Positions 44,485-53,153 of a DNA stretch of 64,000 nucleotides are shown piece by piece. The translations under genes were made by a program, and so were the position numbers. Under the pieces are notes generated by a model, which was given only the letters and a program-made list of their open reading frames with translations, searched no databases and was not told the origin of the DNA. How positions within the stretch are numbered: position 1 is the first letter of the stretch; each line of letters starts with the position of its first letter. This DNA comes from an uncultured Granulicella sp. (lineage in GTDB: Bacteria; Acidobacteriota; Terriglobia; Terriglobales; Acidobacteriaceae), in contig CAIZFH010000048.1 of assembly GCA_903932155.1 (NCBI GenBank), positions 1-64,000 on the forward strand, read 5' to 3'.

Positions 44485-46185
44485 ATGCCCTCAGAAAAGT
44501 CCAATCAGCCCGGCACACGCCCCACCCTCGACACTCTGGTCAACATTTCGCGACTCGTGACGGACTACTATGCCCTGCATCCCGACTCGGATGTGCCCGC
44601 CCAACGTGTGACGTTTGGGACGTCGGGGCATCGCGGAAGCACCTTCGCCGTCTCCTTCAACGAGGACCACATCGCCGCCATCACGCAGGGGATCGCCGAC
44701 TATCGCAGCGCAAATAAAATCACCGGCCCGCTCTTCCTCGCCAAGGACACGCACGGGTTGTCGGAGCCTGCGTTTGCCACCGCGCTGGAGGTCCTTGCCG
44801 CCAACGAAATTGAGGTCTTCGTCGACGACCAGCTGGCCTACACGCCCACCCCCACGCTCTCCCACGCCATACTGACGTATAACGCGAAGCTCAATGGCGG
44901 CACCACGCCCTCCCAAAAAGTTCTTGCGAGCGGCGCGAGCGATGGATCGAAGCAGTGGGCAGACGGCATTGTCATCACGCCCTCGCACAACCCGCCCGAC
45001 GACGGCGGATTCAAGTACAACCCGCCCAATGGTGGCCCAGCCGATACCACCGTTACAAAGTGGATTCAGGACCGCGCCAATGAGTTGATTGGCAAGAAGC
45101 TGGATGGGGTGAAGCGCATCTCCTATGCTCGCGCGCTGACCGCTGGGACGACGCATCGGCATGACTACATTACGGCCTACGTCAACGACCTGGGCAACGT
45201 CATCGACTTTGCCCCGCTGGCCGGGACCACGCTGAAGCTGGCGGTGGATCCGCTGGGCGGAGCGGGCGTCTACTACTGGCCGCGCATCGCTGAGAAGTAC
45301 AAGCTTTCCTTCCAAATTCTGAATCCGTACGTGGACGCGACCTTCCGCTTCATGACGCTGGACTGGGACGGCAAGATTCGCATGGACTGCTCCTCTCCAT
45401 TTGCGATGGCGTCGATGATTGCCAATAAAGACAAGTTCGACGTGGCCTGGGCCTGCGACACCGACCACGACCGGCACGGCATCGTCACGCGCACCAGCGG
45501 CCTGCTGAACCCCAACCACTATCTGGCGGTGGCGATTCAGTACCTGTTCACGCATAGGCCAAATTGGGGGCAACACGTCGGCATAGGCAAGACACTTGTG
45601 TCGTCCAGCATCATCGACCGCGTGGCTAAGGGACTGGCGCGGCCGATGCTGGAAGTTCCCGTAGGCTTCAAGTGGTTTGTGGACGGGCTGATCGACGGGA
45701 CGCTGGGCTTCGTTGGCGAAGAGAGTGCCGGGGCCAGCTTCCTGCGCCGCGACGGGACGGTGTGGACGACGGACAAGGACGGCCTGATTATGGGGCTGCT
45801 CTCCGCAGAGATGACCGCGGTGACGGGCAAAGATCCCGGCCTGCTCTACAACGACCTCACCGCAAAATACGGAAACCCCATCTACCAGCGCATCGACGCC
45901 GAGGCCACGCCGGAGCAGAAGGCCAAGCTGGGAAAACTCTCCGCCGCGCAGGTGACGGCGAAGACGCTGGCGGGCGAGCCGATTACCTCGATCCTCACCG
46001 AGGCTCCCGGCAACCACGCGGCCATCGGCGGGCTAAAGGTGACGACGGAAAACGGCTGGTTCGCCGCGCGTCCCTCCGGCACCGAAGACGTCTACAAGAT
46101 CTACGCCGAAAGCTTCAACGGCCAGGAGCATCTGAGCCAGATACAGAGCGAGGCGAAGGCGCTGGTGGCGAGTGCTATCACCTGA
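44485..46185 (+). CDS. pgm: Phosphoglucomutase (alpha-D-glucose phosphate-specific)
   Basis: 566 residues. It interconverts glucose 1- and 6-phosphate. It has the N-terminal [13 protein letters not shown] loop, the phosphoserine loop [21 protein letters not shown], the metal-binding [10 protein letters not shown], the sugar-binding [11 protein letters not shown], and the phosphate-binding [15 protein letters not shown] at the C-terminus. The length and sequence are those of bacterial Pgm, not ManB-type mutases. Confidence 0.95.
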   Translation: MPSEKSNQPGTRPTLDTLVNISRLVTDYYALHPDSDVPAQRVTFGTSGHRGSTFAVSFNEDHIAAITQGIADYRSANKITGPLFLAKDTHGLSEPAFATALEVLAANEIEVFVDDQLAYTPTPTLSHAILTYNAKLNGGTTPSQKVLASGASDGSKQWADGIVITPSHNPPDDGGFKYNPPNGGPADTTVTKWIQDRANELIGKKLDGVKRISYARALTAGTTHRHDYITAYVNDLGNVIDFAPLAGTTLKLAVDPLGGAGVYYWPRIAEKYKLSFQILNPYVDATFRFMTLDWDGKIRMDCSSPFAMASMIANKDKFDVAWACDTDHDRHGIVTRTSGLLNPNHYLAVAIQYLFTHRPNWGQHVGIGKTLVSSSIIDRVAKGLARPMLEVPVGFKWFVDGLIDGTLGFVGEESAGASFLRRDGTVWTTDKDGLIMGLLSAEMTAVTGKDPGLLYNDLTAKYGNPIYQRIDAEATPEQKAKLGKLSAAQVTAKTLAGEPITSILTEAPGNHAAIGGLKVTTENGWFAARPSGTEDVYKIYAESFNGQEHLSQIQSEAKALVASAIT

Positions 46186-46199
46186 GCCTTACTTCAATT

Positions 46200-47045
46200 T
46201 CAATTCTTTTTTCGCTGAAAGTATTCGACGTCGCCGGTTTGAAAGTCTCGCAATACAGCCTCTACGCCGTCGTCACCACTTACCTTGACCTGAGTTCGAT
46301 ATTCGGAGACATGATAGATAACCACTACTGATTCCACTGGCACACGAACATCAGTTCCATCTGCTCTCTTCATTTGAATGAACTTACCAGGCGTTTGAAT
46401 TGTAGATTCATACGGCCCCCCGGGGTCTCTTTGCAATATTGGTACATTTTGATCTAGCCACTTGCCTAAGGGCTCAGAGACAGGCACGCCCTCGGCATCC
46501 ACAAATACGGAATTGACGGGATTGCCAGGAATACTTGCACTTTCGACTAGACTTGCTGCACTTTTTGGCACATTCAGTTTCAATGAAGGGGGTTTACTTC
46601 GATCAAATGATTTAAGTGAAATGTTGATCTGGACTTCGCGAATAAGACCAGCCCAGTCCTCATCCGTAGGCTTACGCGCCAACTTGATGTCTATGCCTTG
46701 TGATTTTGCAAAATCACGAGCGCCTGACTGAAATCCGACCTTGGTGACAATGAGACCTCTTGATGCGCCAATGTCGTCGATGACAGTCTTGAAGTTCCGA
46801 ACGTCACCTAGTTCAACAGTTGACGCATAGTTCTTGCACTCGACAGCCACTAGATGCTCAATTCCTGCTTGCTTGAATCGCCAAAAAACATCTATCTGAT
46901 GGGCAACACCAGATTTTCCCATTAAGTCTTCATTATGTTTGACCTCGATTGTCTCCTGACCTTCATTCTTTAACAATTTCTGATAGATCGTCTGGACTAG
47001 GCGTTCGTACTCAGTCGATGCCTCATGGTTTTTAGGTCTCGTCAT
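46200..47045 (-). CDS. Mrr-like restriction endonuclease-fold protein
   Basis: 281 residues. The N-terminal 130 form an Mrr-type PD-(D/E)xK domain: STEYERLVQTIYQKLL, HQIDVFWRF with the catalytic Asp, and AVECKNYAS with the E-x-K pair, followed by GLIVTKVGFQSGARDFA. The remainder is unrecognised. The gene is visibly poorer in G+C than its neighbours. It could cleave modified foreign DNA, but no methylase accompanies it. GGAG precedes ATG 47045. A degenerate REP lies just upstream. Confidence 0.78.
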   Translation of the reverse strand: MTRPKNHEASTEYERLVQTIYQKLLKNEGQETIEVKHNEDLMGKSGVAHQIDVFWRFKQAGIEHLVAVECKNYASTVELGDVRNFKTVIDDIGASRGLIVTKVGFQSGARDFAKSQGIDIKLARKPTDEDWAGLIREVQINISLKSFDRSKPPSLKLNVPKSAASLVESASIPGNPVNSVFVDAEGVPVSEPLGKWLDQNVPILQRDPGGPYESTIQTPGKFIQMKRADGTDVRVPVESVVVIYHVSEYRTQVKVSGDDGVEAVLRDFQTGDVEYFQRKKN

Positions 47046-47071
47046 AGAGTCTCCTACTGAAAGCATAAACC

Positions 47072-47167
47072 GGGTACCGGGTGCCCCATCTATGACCGCT
47101 CTGTTCATCATGGGTGGAATCGCTGGTTGCCCCATTCATGGCACCCCTCGTCTCCCACGATGAATGG
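47072..47167. repeat. REP-like repeats (degenerate)
   Basis: GGGTGCCCCAT at 47079 and GGTTGCCCCATTCATGG near 47125 with a later CCACGATGAATGG arm: two overlapping, decayed copies of the family 1 palindrome between the Mrr-like gene and the orphan antitoxin gene. Confidence 0.6.
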
Positions 47168-47261
47168 ATATTGTACGCACCACAATCGCTTGTGCTCAGT
47201 CTTAGAACGCTCTCATTGAAAACATCTCGACATTGTGTAATCGGTTGATTACAGTTGCTTC

Positions 47262-47558
47262 ATGGTCTCGATCAAGTCAATGCCAGAGTTCGACGCGGCC
47301 CGTTATCTGAACAGCGAGACATCCATCGCCGCCTATTTGACCGACATTCTGCAGGCCAACGATGCGGCCCTGCTGGCGGCGGCACTGGGCGACATTGCTC
47401 GAGCTCGCGGCATGACTGAGATCGCAAAGTCGGCTGGCATCACGCGCGAGGCCCTGTACAAAGCCCTGCGCCCGGATAGCGCCCCACGATTCGACACTGT
47501 GAACCGCGTATGCGCGGCGCTCGGAGTGCGTCTGGTAGCGCAGGCGATTCAACCCTAG
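47262..47558 (+). CDS. HigA-type addiction module antidote, apparently orphan
   Basis: 98 residues. It matches the probable addiction-module antidote family: FDAARYLNSETSIAAYLTDILQ, LLAAALGDIARARGMTEIAKSAGITREALYKAL (helix-turn-helix) and PRFDTVNRVCAALGVRL. Partners normally precede it (HigB-like killer), but the 216 bp upstream hold only repeats and a promoter region. It may be a stranded antidote or respond to a toxin elsewhere, such as the one at 24283. Confidence 0.82.
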   Translation: MVSIKSMPEFDAARYLNSETSIAAYLTDILQANDAALLAAALGDIARARGMTEIAKSAGITREALYKALRPDSAPRFDTVNRVCAALGVRLVAQAIQP

Positions 47559-47607
47559 TAGATCTGCCCAATCTCCGCATCGTCTACAATCGATTTGAGG
47601 TGATGCT

Positions 47608-47856
47608 ATGCGATACACCGCCGCAGGCGATACCGAACCCAAGCTGGCCGCGTTGCTCGACGCCGCGCAGGGCGAGCCGGTTTTCATCGAGCGCGGGCAG
47701 CAGGAGGTTGCCGTACTCCTCTCCGTGCGCGAGTACGACCGCCTTAGCGGCAAAGCTGCTCGCGAGTTCCTCGACTTCTGCGACACGGTCGCTGACAACG
47801 CCGCCGCAAAAGGGCTGACCGAAGCCAAGCTCGAAGAGTTGCTCAAGGATGCCTGA
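47608..47856 (+). CDS. Phd/YefM-type antitoxin
   Basis: 82 residues. Short N-terminal strands (YTAAGDTEPKLAALLDAAQ) followed by EPVFIERGQQEVAVLLSVREYDRL, the Phd/YefM fold, and a C-terminal helix (AAKGLTEAKLEELLKD) that should bind the toxin. It overlaps the PIN toxin gene by eight bases. Confidence 0.8.
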   Translation: MRYTAAGDTEPKLAALLDAAQGEPVFIERGQQEVAVLLSVREYDRLSGKAAREFLDFCDTVADNAAAKGLTEAKLEELLKDA

Positions 47857-48268
47857 GCCGGTCCGGTTCGTCGCCGATACAAGCGTCACAGTCAGCCGGC
47901 TGTTCTTCCGCATCTCAGTTCCAGCTTTGGCCTTCGAGCACGCCCTGCTCCACTCAAGAATGATCGTCTCCACGGAAACACTCGTTGAACTGGAAGATGT
48001 CCTGTCGCGTTCAAAGTTCGATACCTATCTCCCTCTGCAAAAGCGCATGAGTTTCTTTCATTACCTGCGCCGGAACTCCGATTTCGTCGAAAGTGTCGCT
48101 CCCATCTCAGCCTGTCGCGATCCAAAGGACGACAAGTTCCTCGCCCTTGCTCTGACAGGCCACGCCGACATGATCCTCTCTGGCGACCAGGATCTGCTAG
48201 TCCTTCATCCCTTCCGTGGAATCAAAATTCTCACACCAAGGCAATACCTTGACCAACCGGTTGCATGA
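47849..48268 (+). CDS. PIN-family toxin of a type II toxin-antitoxin system
   Basis: 139 residues. The first acidic residue is in VADTSVTVSRL; RDPKDDKFLALAL and LSGDQDLLVL supply the other conserved Asp residues of the PIN nuclease site. LTPRQYLD is the family's C-terminal signature. This belongs to the 'putative toxin, PIN family' group that pairs with Phd-like antitoxins. CAAGGATG gives a Shine-Dalgarno within the antitoxin gene. Confidence 0.85.
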   Translation: MPEPVRFVADTSVTVSRLFFRISVPALAFEHALLHSRMIVSTETLVELEDVLSRSKFDTYLPLQKRMSFFHYLRRNSDFVESVAPISACRDPKDDKFLALALTGHADMILSGDQDLLVLHPFRGIKILTPRQYLDQPVA

Positions 48269-48288
48269 GCCAACTTGAGCGGAATCGT

Positions 48289-50184
48289 TCACCGCCCGCG
48301 CCAGGTCCATTCCATTCCGCCCATGATGGTGCGGCCCTGCATGGGGACGCCGACGATCTCTGTGTAGCCGGTGTTGCTCAAGTTCAGCAGGCGGAGGTAA
48401 GGACGGATGCTGCCGGTGTTGCGCGCGAGGCTAGGGTCCCATAGCGGGTAGGCCGTCTGCGTGGTCTTCTGCACCACGTTGACCTGTGTGTGCGCGGAGA
48501 GCTGCTTGAACTGCCCCGACCAGCCGAAGACCGCGTTCTGCGCTGCGTAGTTGAACGCGTACTTCGAGAGGTAGTTGGGCGGCAGGTTGCCGGAGTGCGC
48601 CGCCGTATAGCTGAGGTCGATCCACTCTGTCGCGCTGATTCGCACTCGCGCGCTGGCCTCCGCGCCGCTGATGTCTAGTGTGGGTACATTGACTGCCTGC
48701 CACTTTTCACTCGCCGTCAGCGGCAGTGTCTTCGTGTAGTCGATGGCATTCGTCTCGTTGAGCCGGAAGCCGACTGCTGTCAGCGTCACTCGCCCGCCTG
48801 CGGGCTTCCAGTCGAGGCCGCCCTCATAGCTCCAGCTCGACTCAGGCTTCAGCGTAGGATTGCCCACCGTGGCCGGGTCGGAGTAGTAGAGATCGGTGTA
48901 GGTGGGCAGGCGGAAGCCGTGTCCCGCCGATCCGCGCAGACGAACCGTCTTGCTGAGTGTGTAGGCTGCGGCCGCACTGGGCGAGAAGACTGAAGTGCCG
49001 CCTGAGAGCACCTCCTCGCGCGCCCCGATGGAGAGCGAGAACCGCTTCAGTGCGCTCATGCTCAGGTTGGCGTATCCCGCGCCCTGGTTGCGCGCATGGA
49101 CACCGAGTGCGTTGCTGCGCACCTCGCCGGAGCTGCCCTGAGAGAAGTTATAGCTTTGGATCGAGTCGCCCGACTCCTCCAGTCCATAAGCCAGCGTCGA
49201 ATTCTTGCCCAGTTCGTCGGCGCGACGCAGCACTCCCTCGTAGCTTGTGGTGATGTGGTTGTTCTCGTAGATCGCGGGCAGGCCCTGCAGCAGAACGAAC
49301 ATATCTGTGTGGCGCAGATATCCGAAGCTGGCCGCGGTCATCTTGCCGAGTTGCTGCTGAATGCTCGCCAGCCAAGCCTTGGTTCGCTCCCATGAGTTGT
49401 ATGGCCCATAGAACTGGTTTGCGCCGTAGGGCCGGTCGCTGGTGGCAAGAAGAATGTCGGTGGTGCCCGGCTTGGTCTTCAGCCAACTCTCGCTGGCAAG
49501 CGCGTTGCTGCTGTAGTTGCGGTCGTGGAGGAAGCCGTCGGAGGTATCGCGGCTACCGGTCAACTGCTCGGCAAACGGCCCCGATGAGTACGCCGCCCGC
49601 AGATGTTCCTCCAGCGAGCCGTAGTTTCCTGCGCCCGAGCGCGCGACCACGCTCAACCCCGCGCCTGGCGCTTCGGTCAGCAGGTTTACCGCGCCGCCGA
49701 TGGCGTCCGATCCGTAGAACGTTGAACCCGAACCGTGCAGCACGTCTACACGCGTGATGGCGTCCAGCGGCACGGGAATGTCCAGGTTCAGGTGGCCGGT
49801 TTCGGGGTCGTCCACGCGCAGGCCATTGATCAGTACCAGCGACTGCTCGAAGGTAGTGCCGCGGATCGCGAGGTCGGCCTGCACTCCCTCGCCGCCGCGC
49901 GCCTGCACATTCAGCGATGGGTCGGTGCGCAGCAGGTCCACCACGCTGTCGGTTCCCGGCAGCGCCTCGCGCGGCCGGATTACCTGCACCGAGCGATTGC
50001 TCTCGGCCAGTGGAAGCGGCTCCACGGTCGTCGTCACCTGAACGCTTTGTGTATCGCTGATTGCACTTTGAGGCTGGGAGACGGCCGGAGTTGAGGCCGG
50101 TCCCGCGCTCGAGGAACTCTGTTGGCAGATGCCGCATGGTACGTAGAACAGGCAGAGAGCGAGCGACGCAAAGCATTTCTTCAT
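48289..50184 (-). CDS. TonB-dependent outer-membrane receptor
   Basis: 631 residues. A signal peptide (MKKCFASLALCLFYVPCG) is followed by a plug domain: SVQVIRPREALPGTDSVVDLLRTDPSLNVQARGGEGVQADLAIRG, then GSGSTFYGSDAIGGAVNLLT, and a beta-barrel to the C-terminus. The arrangement resembles BtuB-like receptors for small chelates or cofactors. Ligand unknown. It is divergent from a MarR-type gene with an AT-rich inverted repeat between them. Confidence 0.9.
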   Translation of the reverse strand: MKKCFASLALCLFYVPCGICQQSSSSAGPASTPAVSQPQSAISDTQSVQVTTTVEPLPLAESNRSVQVIRPREALPGTDSVVDLLRTDPSLNVQARGGEGVQADLAIRGTTFEQSLVLINGLRVDDPETGHLNLDIPVPLDAITRVDVLHGSGSTFYGSDAIGGAVNLLTEAPGAGLSVVARSGAGNYGSLEEHLRAAYSSGPFAEQLTGSRDTSDGFLHDRNYSSNALASESWLKTKPGTTDILLATSDRPYGANQFYGPYNSWERTKAWLASIQQQLGKMTAASFGYLRHTDMFVLLQGLPAIYENNHITTSYEGVLRRADELGKNSTLAYGLEESGDSIQSYNFSQGSSGEVRSNALGVHARNQGAGYANLSMSALKRFSLSIGAREEVLSGGTSVFSPSAAAAYTLSKTVRLRGSAGHGFRLPTYTDLYYSDPATVGNPTLKPESSWSYEGGLDWKPAGGRVTLTAVGFRLNETNAIDYTKTLPLTASEKWQAVNVPTLDISGAEASARVRISATEWIDLSYTAAHSGNLPPNYLSKYAFNYAAQNAVFGWSGQFKQLSAHTQVNVVQKTTQTAYPLWDPSLARNTGSIRPYLRLLNLSNTGYTEIVGVPMQGRTIMGGMEWTWRGR

Positions 50185-50223
50185 ATATTGATCATCGAAC
50201 AATACCCGGAGCGGGGCAACGAT

Positions 50224-50268
50224 ACTTTTGTCTTGCTATAAATAATTGATTAACTAAACTATTTAATA
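50224..50268. promoter_or_regulatory. Candidate operator between TonB receptor and MarR genes
   Basis: An 83-bp AT-rich divergent intergenic region. TAAATA and TATTTA arms (50239-50265) flank TTAACTAA, giving an imperfect palindrome directly before the MarR start. MarR regulators bind such sites, so autoregulation with control of the receptor is plausible. Confidence 0.4.
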
Positions 50269-50738
50269 TGATGCGCATTGAAGCCTTTCTTCGCGAGAGT
50301 CCCATGTTCACGGTGAAACGTGCAGCGCGCCACTTTGACGCGCTTGCCTCCGAAGCCTTCTCAGTAGACGACCTGGGATTCATGGAGGGTCTGTTGCTGG
50401 CGGCAATCTTCTTCGAAGCTCCGCGTTCCATCAAGCCATCGCTGTTGGCTGACACATTTTCCACCACGCGCGGCAACGTCAGCCACGCCATCTCCTCGCT
50501 GGAAGCCAAAGGCCTGGTGCAAAGGAAGATCGATTCATCCGATGCGCGGGGGTATCTGCTGGCGCTGAAACCCGCAGGCAAGAAGTCCGCGCTACGTGTG
50601 ATTGCAGCATTCGACAAGATGCAACAGAAGTTCGAACAAAGAGTGAGCAAGGCCGCATTGAGGAATACACTCGATGTCATCCGCGCACTGGAATCCTGCA
50701 ACCACAACAAGATCCTCGACCGAGCGGAATCCAAGTAG
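50268..50738 (+). CDS. MarR-family transcriptional regulator
   Basis: 156 residues. The winged-helix core is clear: SIKPSLLADTFSTTRGNVSHAISSLEAKGLVQRKIDSSDARGYLLALKPAGK, with recognition helix around TRGNVSHAISSLE and the beta wing at DARGYLL. N- and C-terminal helices would form the dimer. It is divergent from the TonB receptor and nine bases before mqnC, so it may regulate either. Confidence 0.85.
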   Translation: MMRIEAFLRESPMFTVKRAARHFDALASEAFSVDDLGFMEGLLLAAIFFEAPRSIKPSLLADTFSTTRGNVSHAISSLEAKGLVQRKIDSSDARGYLLALKPAGKKSALRVIAAFDKMQQKFEQRVSKAALRNTLDVIRALESCNHNKILDRAESK

Positions 50739-50747
50739 AATGGGCGT

Positions 50748-51842
50748 GTGAGCACAACAACCACCTCTATCGCCGAGATCCGCAGCAAGATCGAGCGCAG
50801 CGAGCGCATCACGCCCGCGGACGCCCTGTTGCTCTGGCGCGAAGCCACGGACGAGGAGATGCGCAGTCTCGCTTCGCTGGTGCGTGTGCGTTTCCATGCA
50901 CCGAACTCATGCACCTATCTGCTGATGCGGATTATCAATACCACCAACGTATGCGTGGCCCAGTGCGACTACTGTGCCTTCTACACGTTGCCCGGCCAGC
51001 CTGGCGGATACGTTCTGACTCAGGAACAGGTCTTCGCCAAACTGGATGAGTTGCTGGCACTGGGCGGCGACCTGGCCGGCTTCAACGGAGGCTTCAATCC
51101 GCAACTCTCCCTGGACTACTACTGCGACCTGGTACGCGCCATCCGCGCCCGCTACGGTGATCGCATCGAGCTCTATGCCTTCACCATTGCTGAGTTCATG
51201 TATCTTGCCGACCACGCCTCACTGAGCTTTGCCGAAACAGCCGTACGCCTGAAGCAGGCCGGGGTCCGCTGGATCACTGGTGGCGGCTCGGAGATTCTCA
51301 CCGAAGACTTTCGCCGCCGCCATAGCAAGTTTAAATACACAGTGGCGCAGTTCTTTGAGGCGCAAGCGGCCATCCTTGCCGCCGGACTGCGGACGACAGC
51401 CACCATGGTGATCGGATTCGACGAGACGATTGAGGAGCGCATCGAGCACCTGGACCGCACGCGACGCTTTCAGGACGAGACCGGTGGCCAGGAGAGCTTT
51501 CTCTGCTGGAACTTCAAGCCCTGGTCCACGCCGCTTGGCGAGCAACTGCACAACATCGAGATCACGCCCGCGGAGTACCTGCGCCATCTGGCGTTGAGCC
51601 GGATCTATCTGGACAACATCCCGCGCATTCGCACCTCCGTGCTGACACAGAACGAACGCGCGCTGGAGGGGCTCCTCTACGGAGCAGACGACTTCGACTT
51701 GCCCATCGAGGACGAGGTTACGCAGAAGGCCGGAGCAACCATCAGCCTGAACTTCGACAAGATTCTGGACGTGGCGCGCAGTCTTGGCTTCGAGCCGACA
51801 TATAGACATGTGGCATTGCAGCACGCGGCAACCGTTTCCTAG
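50748..51842 (+). CDS. mqnC: Dehypoxanthine futalosine cyclase (MqnC), radical SAM
   Basis: 364 residues starting with GTG. The radical SAM cluster is Cys69-x3-Cys73-x2-Cys76 (NVCVAQCDYCAFYT). GGFNPQLSLDYYCDLVRAI, WITGGGSEILTEDFR, TATMVIGFDET and the C-terminal QKAGAT region match MqnC more than the related MqnE or CofH. It cyclises dehypoxanthine futalosine in menaquinone synthesis; MqnD is encoded at 53154. The related genes mqnA, mqnB and mqnE are elsewhere. Confidence 0.88.
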   Translation: MSTTTTSIAEIRSKIERSERITPADALLLWREATDEEMRSLASLVRVRFHAPNSCTYLLMRIINTTNVCVAQCDYCAFYTLPGQPGGYVLTQEQVFAKLDELLALGGDLAGFNGGFNPQLSLDYYCDLVRAIRARYGDRIELYAFTIAEFMYLADHASLSFAETAVRLKQAGVRWITGGGSEILTEDFRRRHSKFKYTVAQFFEAQAAILAAGLRTTATMVIGFDETIEERIEHLDRTRRFQDETGGQESFLCWNFKPWSTPLGEQLHNIEITPAEYLRHLALSRIYLDNIPRIRTSVLTQNERALEGLLYGADDFDLPIEDEVTQKAGATISLNFDKILDVARSLGFEPTYRHVALQHAATVS

Positions 51843-51854
51843 AGCGGGCCATGC

Positions 51855-52211
51855 TTATTTGCTGGGTAGGGTGTAGATCACCTCACCCGGACGGGTGTAG
51901 TGCAGCTCTTCGCGCGCCTGATGCTCGATGGCATTGGGATCGCTTTGCAGCCGACCAACGTGCTCCGTCAACAGATCGTTCTCGCGTTGCAGGTCCTGCA
52001 TCTGCTGGGTCAGTTGATGCTTCAATTGCCGCTTCCGCTCATACCCCTTCAACCCGTTGGTCCCGAGAACAACGTGATAGGCCACAGCCAGAGCAAACGC
52101 CGCGGCAACGGCCGTCGCAGCCTTGCGCCGTTCCATCGAGAGCCTTCCGAAGAAGGCGAGCAGTGATGCCAAACCGCTAAACTTCACCGTGATTGGAGGG
52201 TTCACTGCCAT
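51855..52211 (-). CDS. FtsB/DivIC-type septum formation initiator
   Basis: 118 residues. One membrane helix (about 30-48), then a coiled coil (LKGYERKRQLKHQLTQQMQDLQRENDLLTEHVGRLQ) and the C-terminal ARE-ELHYTRPGEVIY signature of DivIC/FtsB proteins, which link early and late division proteins. It converges on mqnC and lies opposite to bioY. Confidence 0.85.
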   Translation of the reverse strand: MAVNPPITVKFSGLASLLAFFGRLSMERRKAATAVAAAFALAVAYHVVLGTNGLKGYERKRQLKHQLTQQMQDLQRENDLLTEHVGRLQSDPNAIEHQAREELHYTRPGEVIYTLPSK

Positions 52212-52442
52212 CTATTCAGTGGATGAGATACAACGATTTGCGTCAAGGCCGAACGCAGCACTCACTGCGGCAGGAATCAAGTTGGTACATGGACATTGTT
52301 CCCGGAGCTAGAGCGGAACCAGAGCAGAGGTGCGCACAATCCCGCGCCGCTTGCTATTCTTGTATTGCCCTATCTCTTCGCCGGATCAGTCTCAATTGCG
52401 ACCGTCTTCAGCGCGACATTCCGCGATACTTAAGGACCGCCC

Positions 52443-53039
52443 ATGCAATCCGCACTTCCGATCCAAATTGGCGACCTGCACGACCTCCAGGAGCTTCGCC
52501 GCAGCCTGACCGGCAAGATTTTTCTGGCCGTCTCCGCCACTGCCTTCGTCGCACTCTGCGCGCACGTCTCGCTGCCGCTGTACTTTACGCCCGTGCCGCT
52601 CACGTTGCAGACCTTTGCGGTACTTCTGGTTGGCCTTACGCTGGGCCCGGCACTGGGCTGCTCCGCCCTGCTGCTCTATCTTGCGGAGGGTGCAATGGGC
52701 CTGCCCGTCTTCAGTCCGCATGGCCCCGGCGGCGTCGTTCAACTGCTCGGCCCCACGGCGGGCTTCCTGCTCTCGTTTCCGCTGGCAGCCGCGGTAGCAG
52801 GCGGGCTTGTCCGATCTGTCCGCCTGGGGCGTTCCACCTTTCCCGCGGCATTTCTGGCAGGCGCCGCAGCCAGCGTGCTTCTGTTTGCGATGGGCGCTGG
52901 CTGGATGGCCCACTTGCTTCACCTCAACCCGAGCGCCGCATGGCAACTTGCCGCAGCTCCTTTTCTGCCCGGCGAGTTTCTCAAGGTCTCCGCCGCCGCG
53001 GGGGCCTACACCATGCTTCGCCGATGGCATTGCACCTGA
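52443..53039 (+). CDS. bioY: BioY-family biotin transporter subunit
   Basis: 198 residues with six hydrophobic segments. BioY landmarks: SLPLYFTPVPLTLQTFAVLLVG, EGAMGLPVFSPHGPGG and GPTAGFLLSFPLAAAVAG. It is the substrate-binding S component of an energy-coupling-factor transporter; no ECF ATPases are nearby, as is common for solitary BioY. A larger overlapping frame (52193-53128) is a shadow. Confidence 0.92.
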   Translation: MQSALPIQIGDLHDLQELRRSLTGKIFLAVSATAFVALCAHVSLPLYFTPVPLTLQTFAVLLVGLTLGPALGCSALLLYLAEGAMGLPVFSPHGPGGVVQLLGPTAGFLLSFPLAAAVAGGLVRSVRLGRSTFPAAFLAGAAASVLLFAMGAGWMAHLLHLNPSAAWQLAAAPFLPGEFLKVSAAAGAYTMLRRWHCT

Positions 53040-53153
53040 TCTCAGGGACTGCCCTCATCCGAAGATGCAGGTTTCTCTATCCGCAACTGCAGCATGCTCC
53101 AATTGATTTGTTACTCCCAAAACGCTGAACCACCTGCCGAGGAAAGCCAAGCC

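Noticed and set aside
44491-46017. 508-residue minus-strand frame opposite pgm
   Set aside because: Composition is that of an antisense shadow (Val/Gly/Arg-rich, no motifs) while pgm on the plus strand has every family block.
52212-52442. Possible BirA operator or biotin riboswitch before bioY
   Set aside because: No paired TTGTAAAC-like arms were found; isolated TTGTA strings are not enough.
52193-53128. 311-residue plus-strand frame overlapping bioY
   Set aside because: It is in another frame, Arg/Ser-rich and without motifs; bioY has clear membrane segments and family strings.
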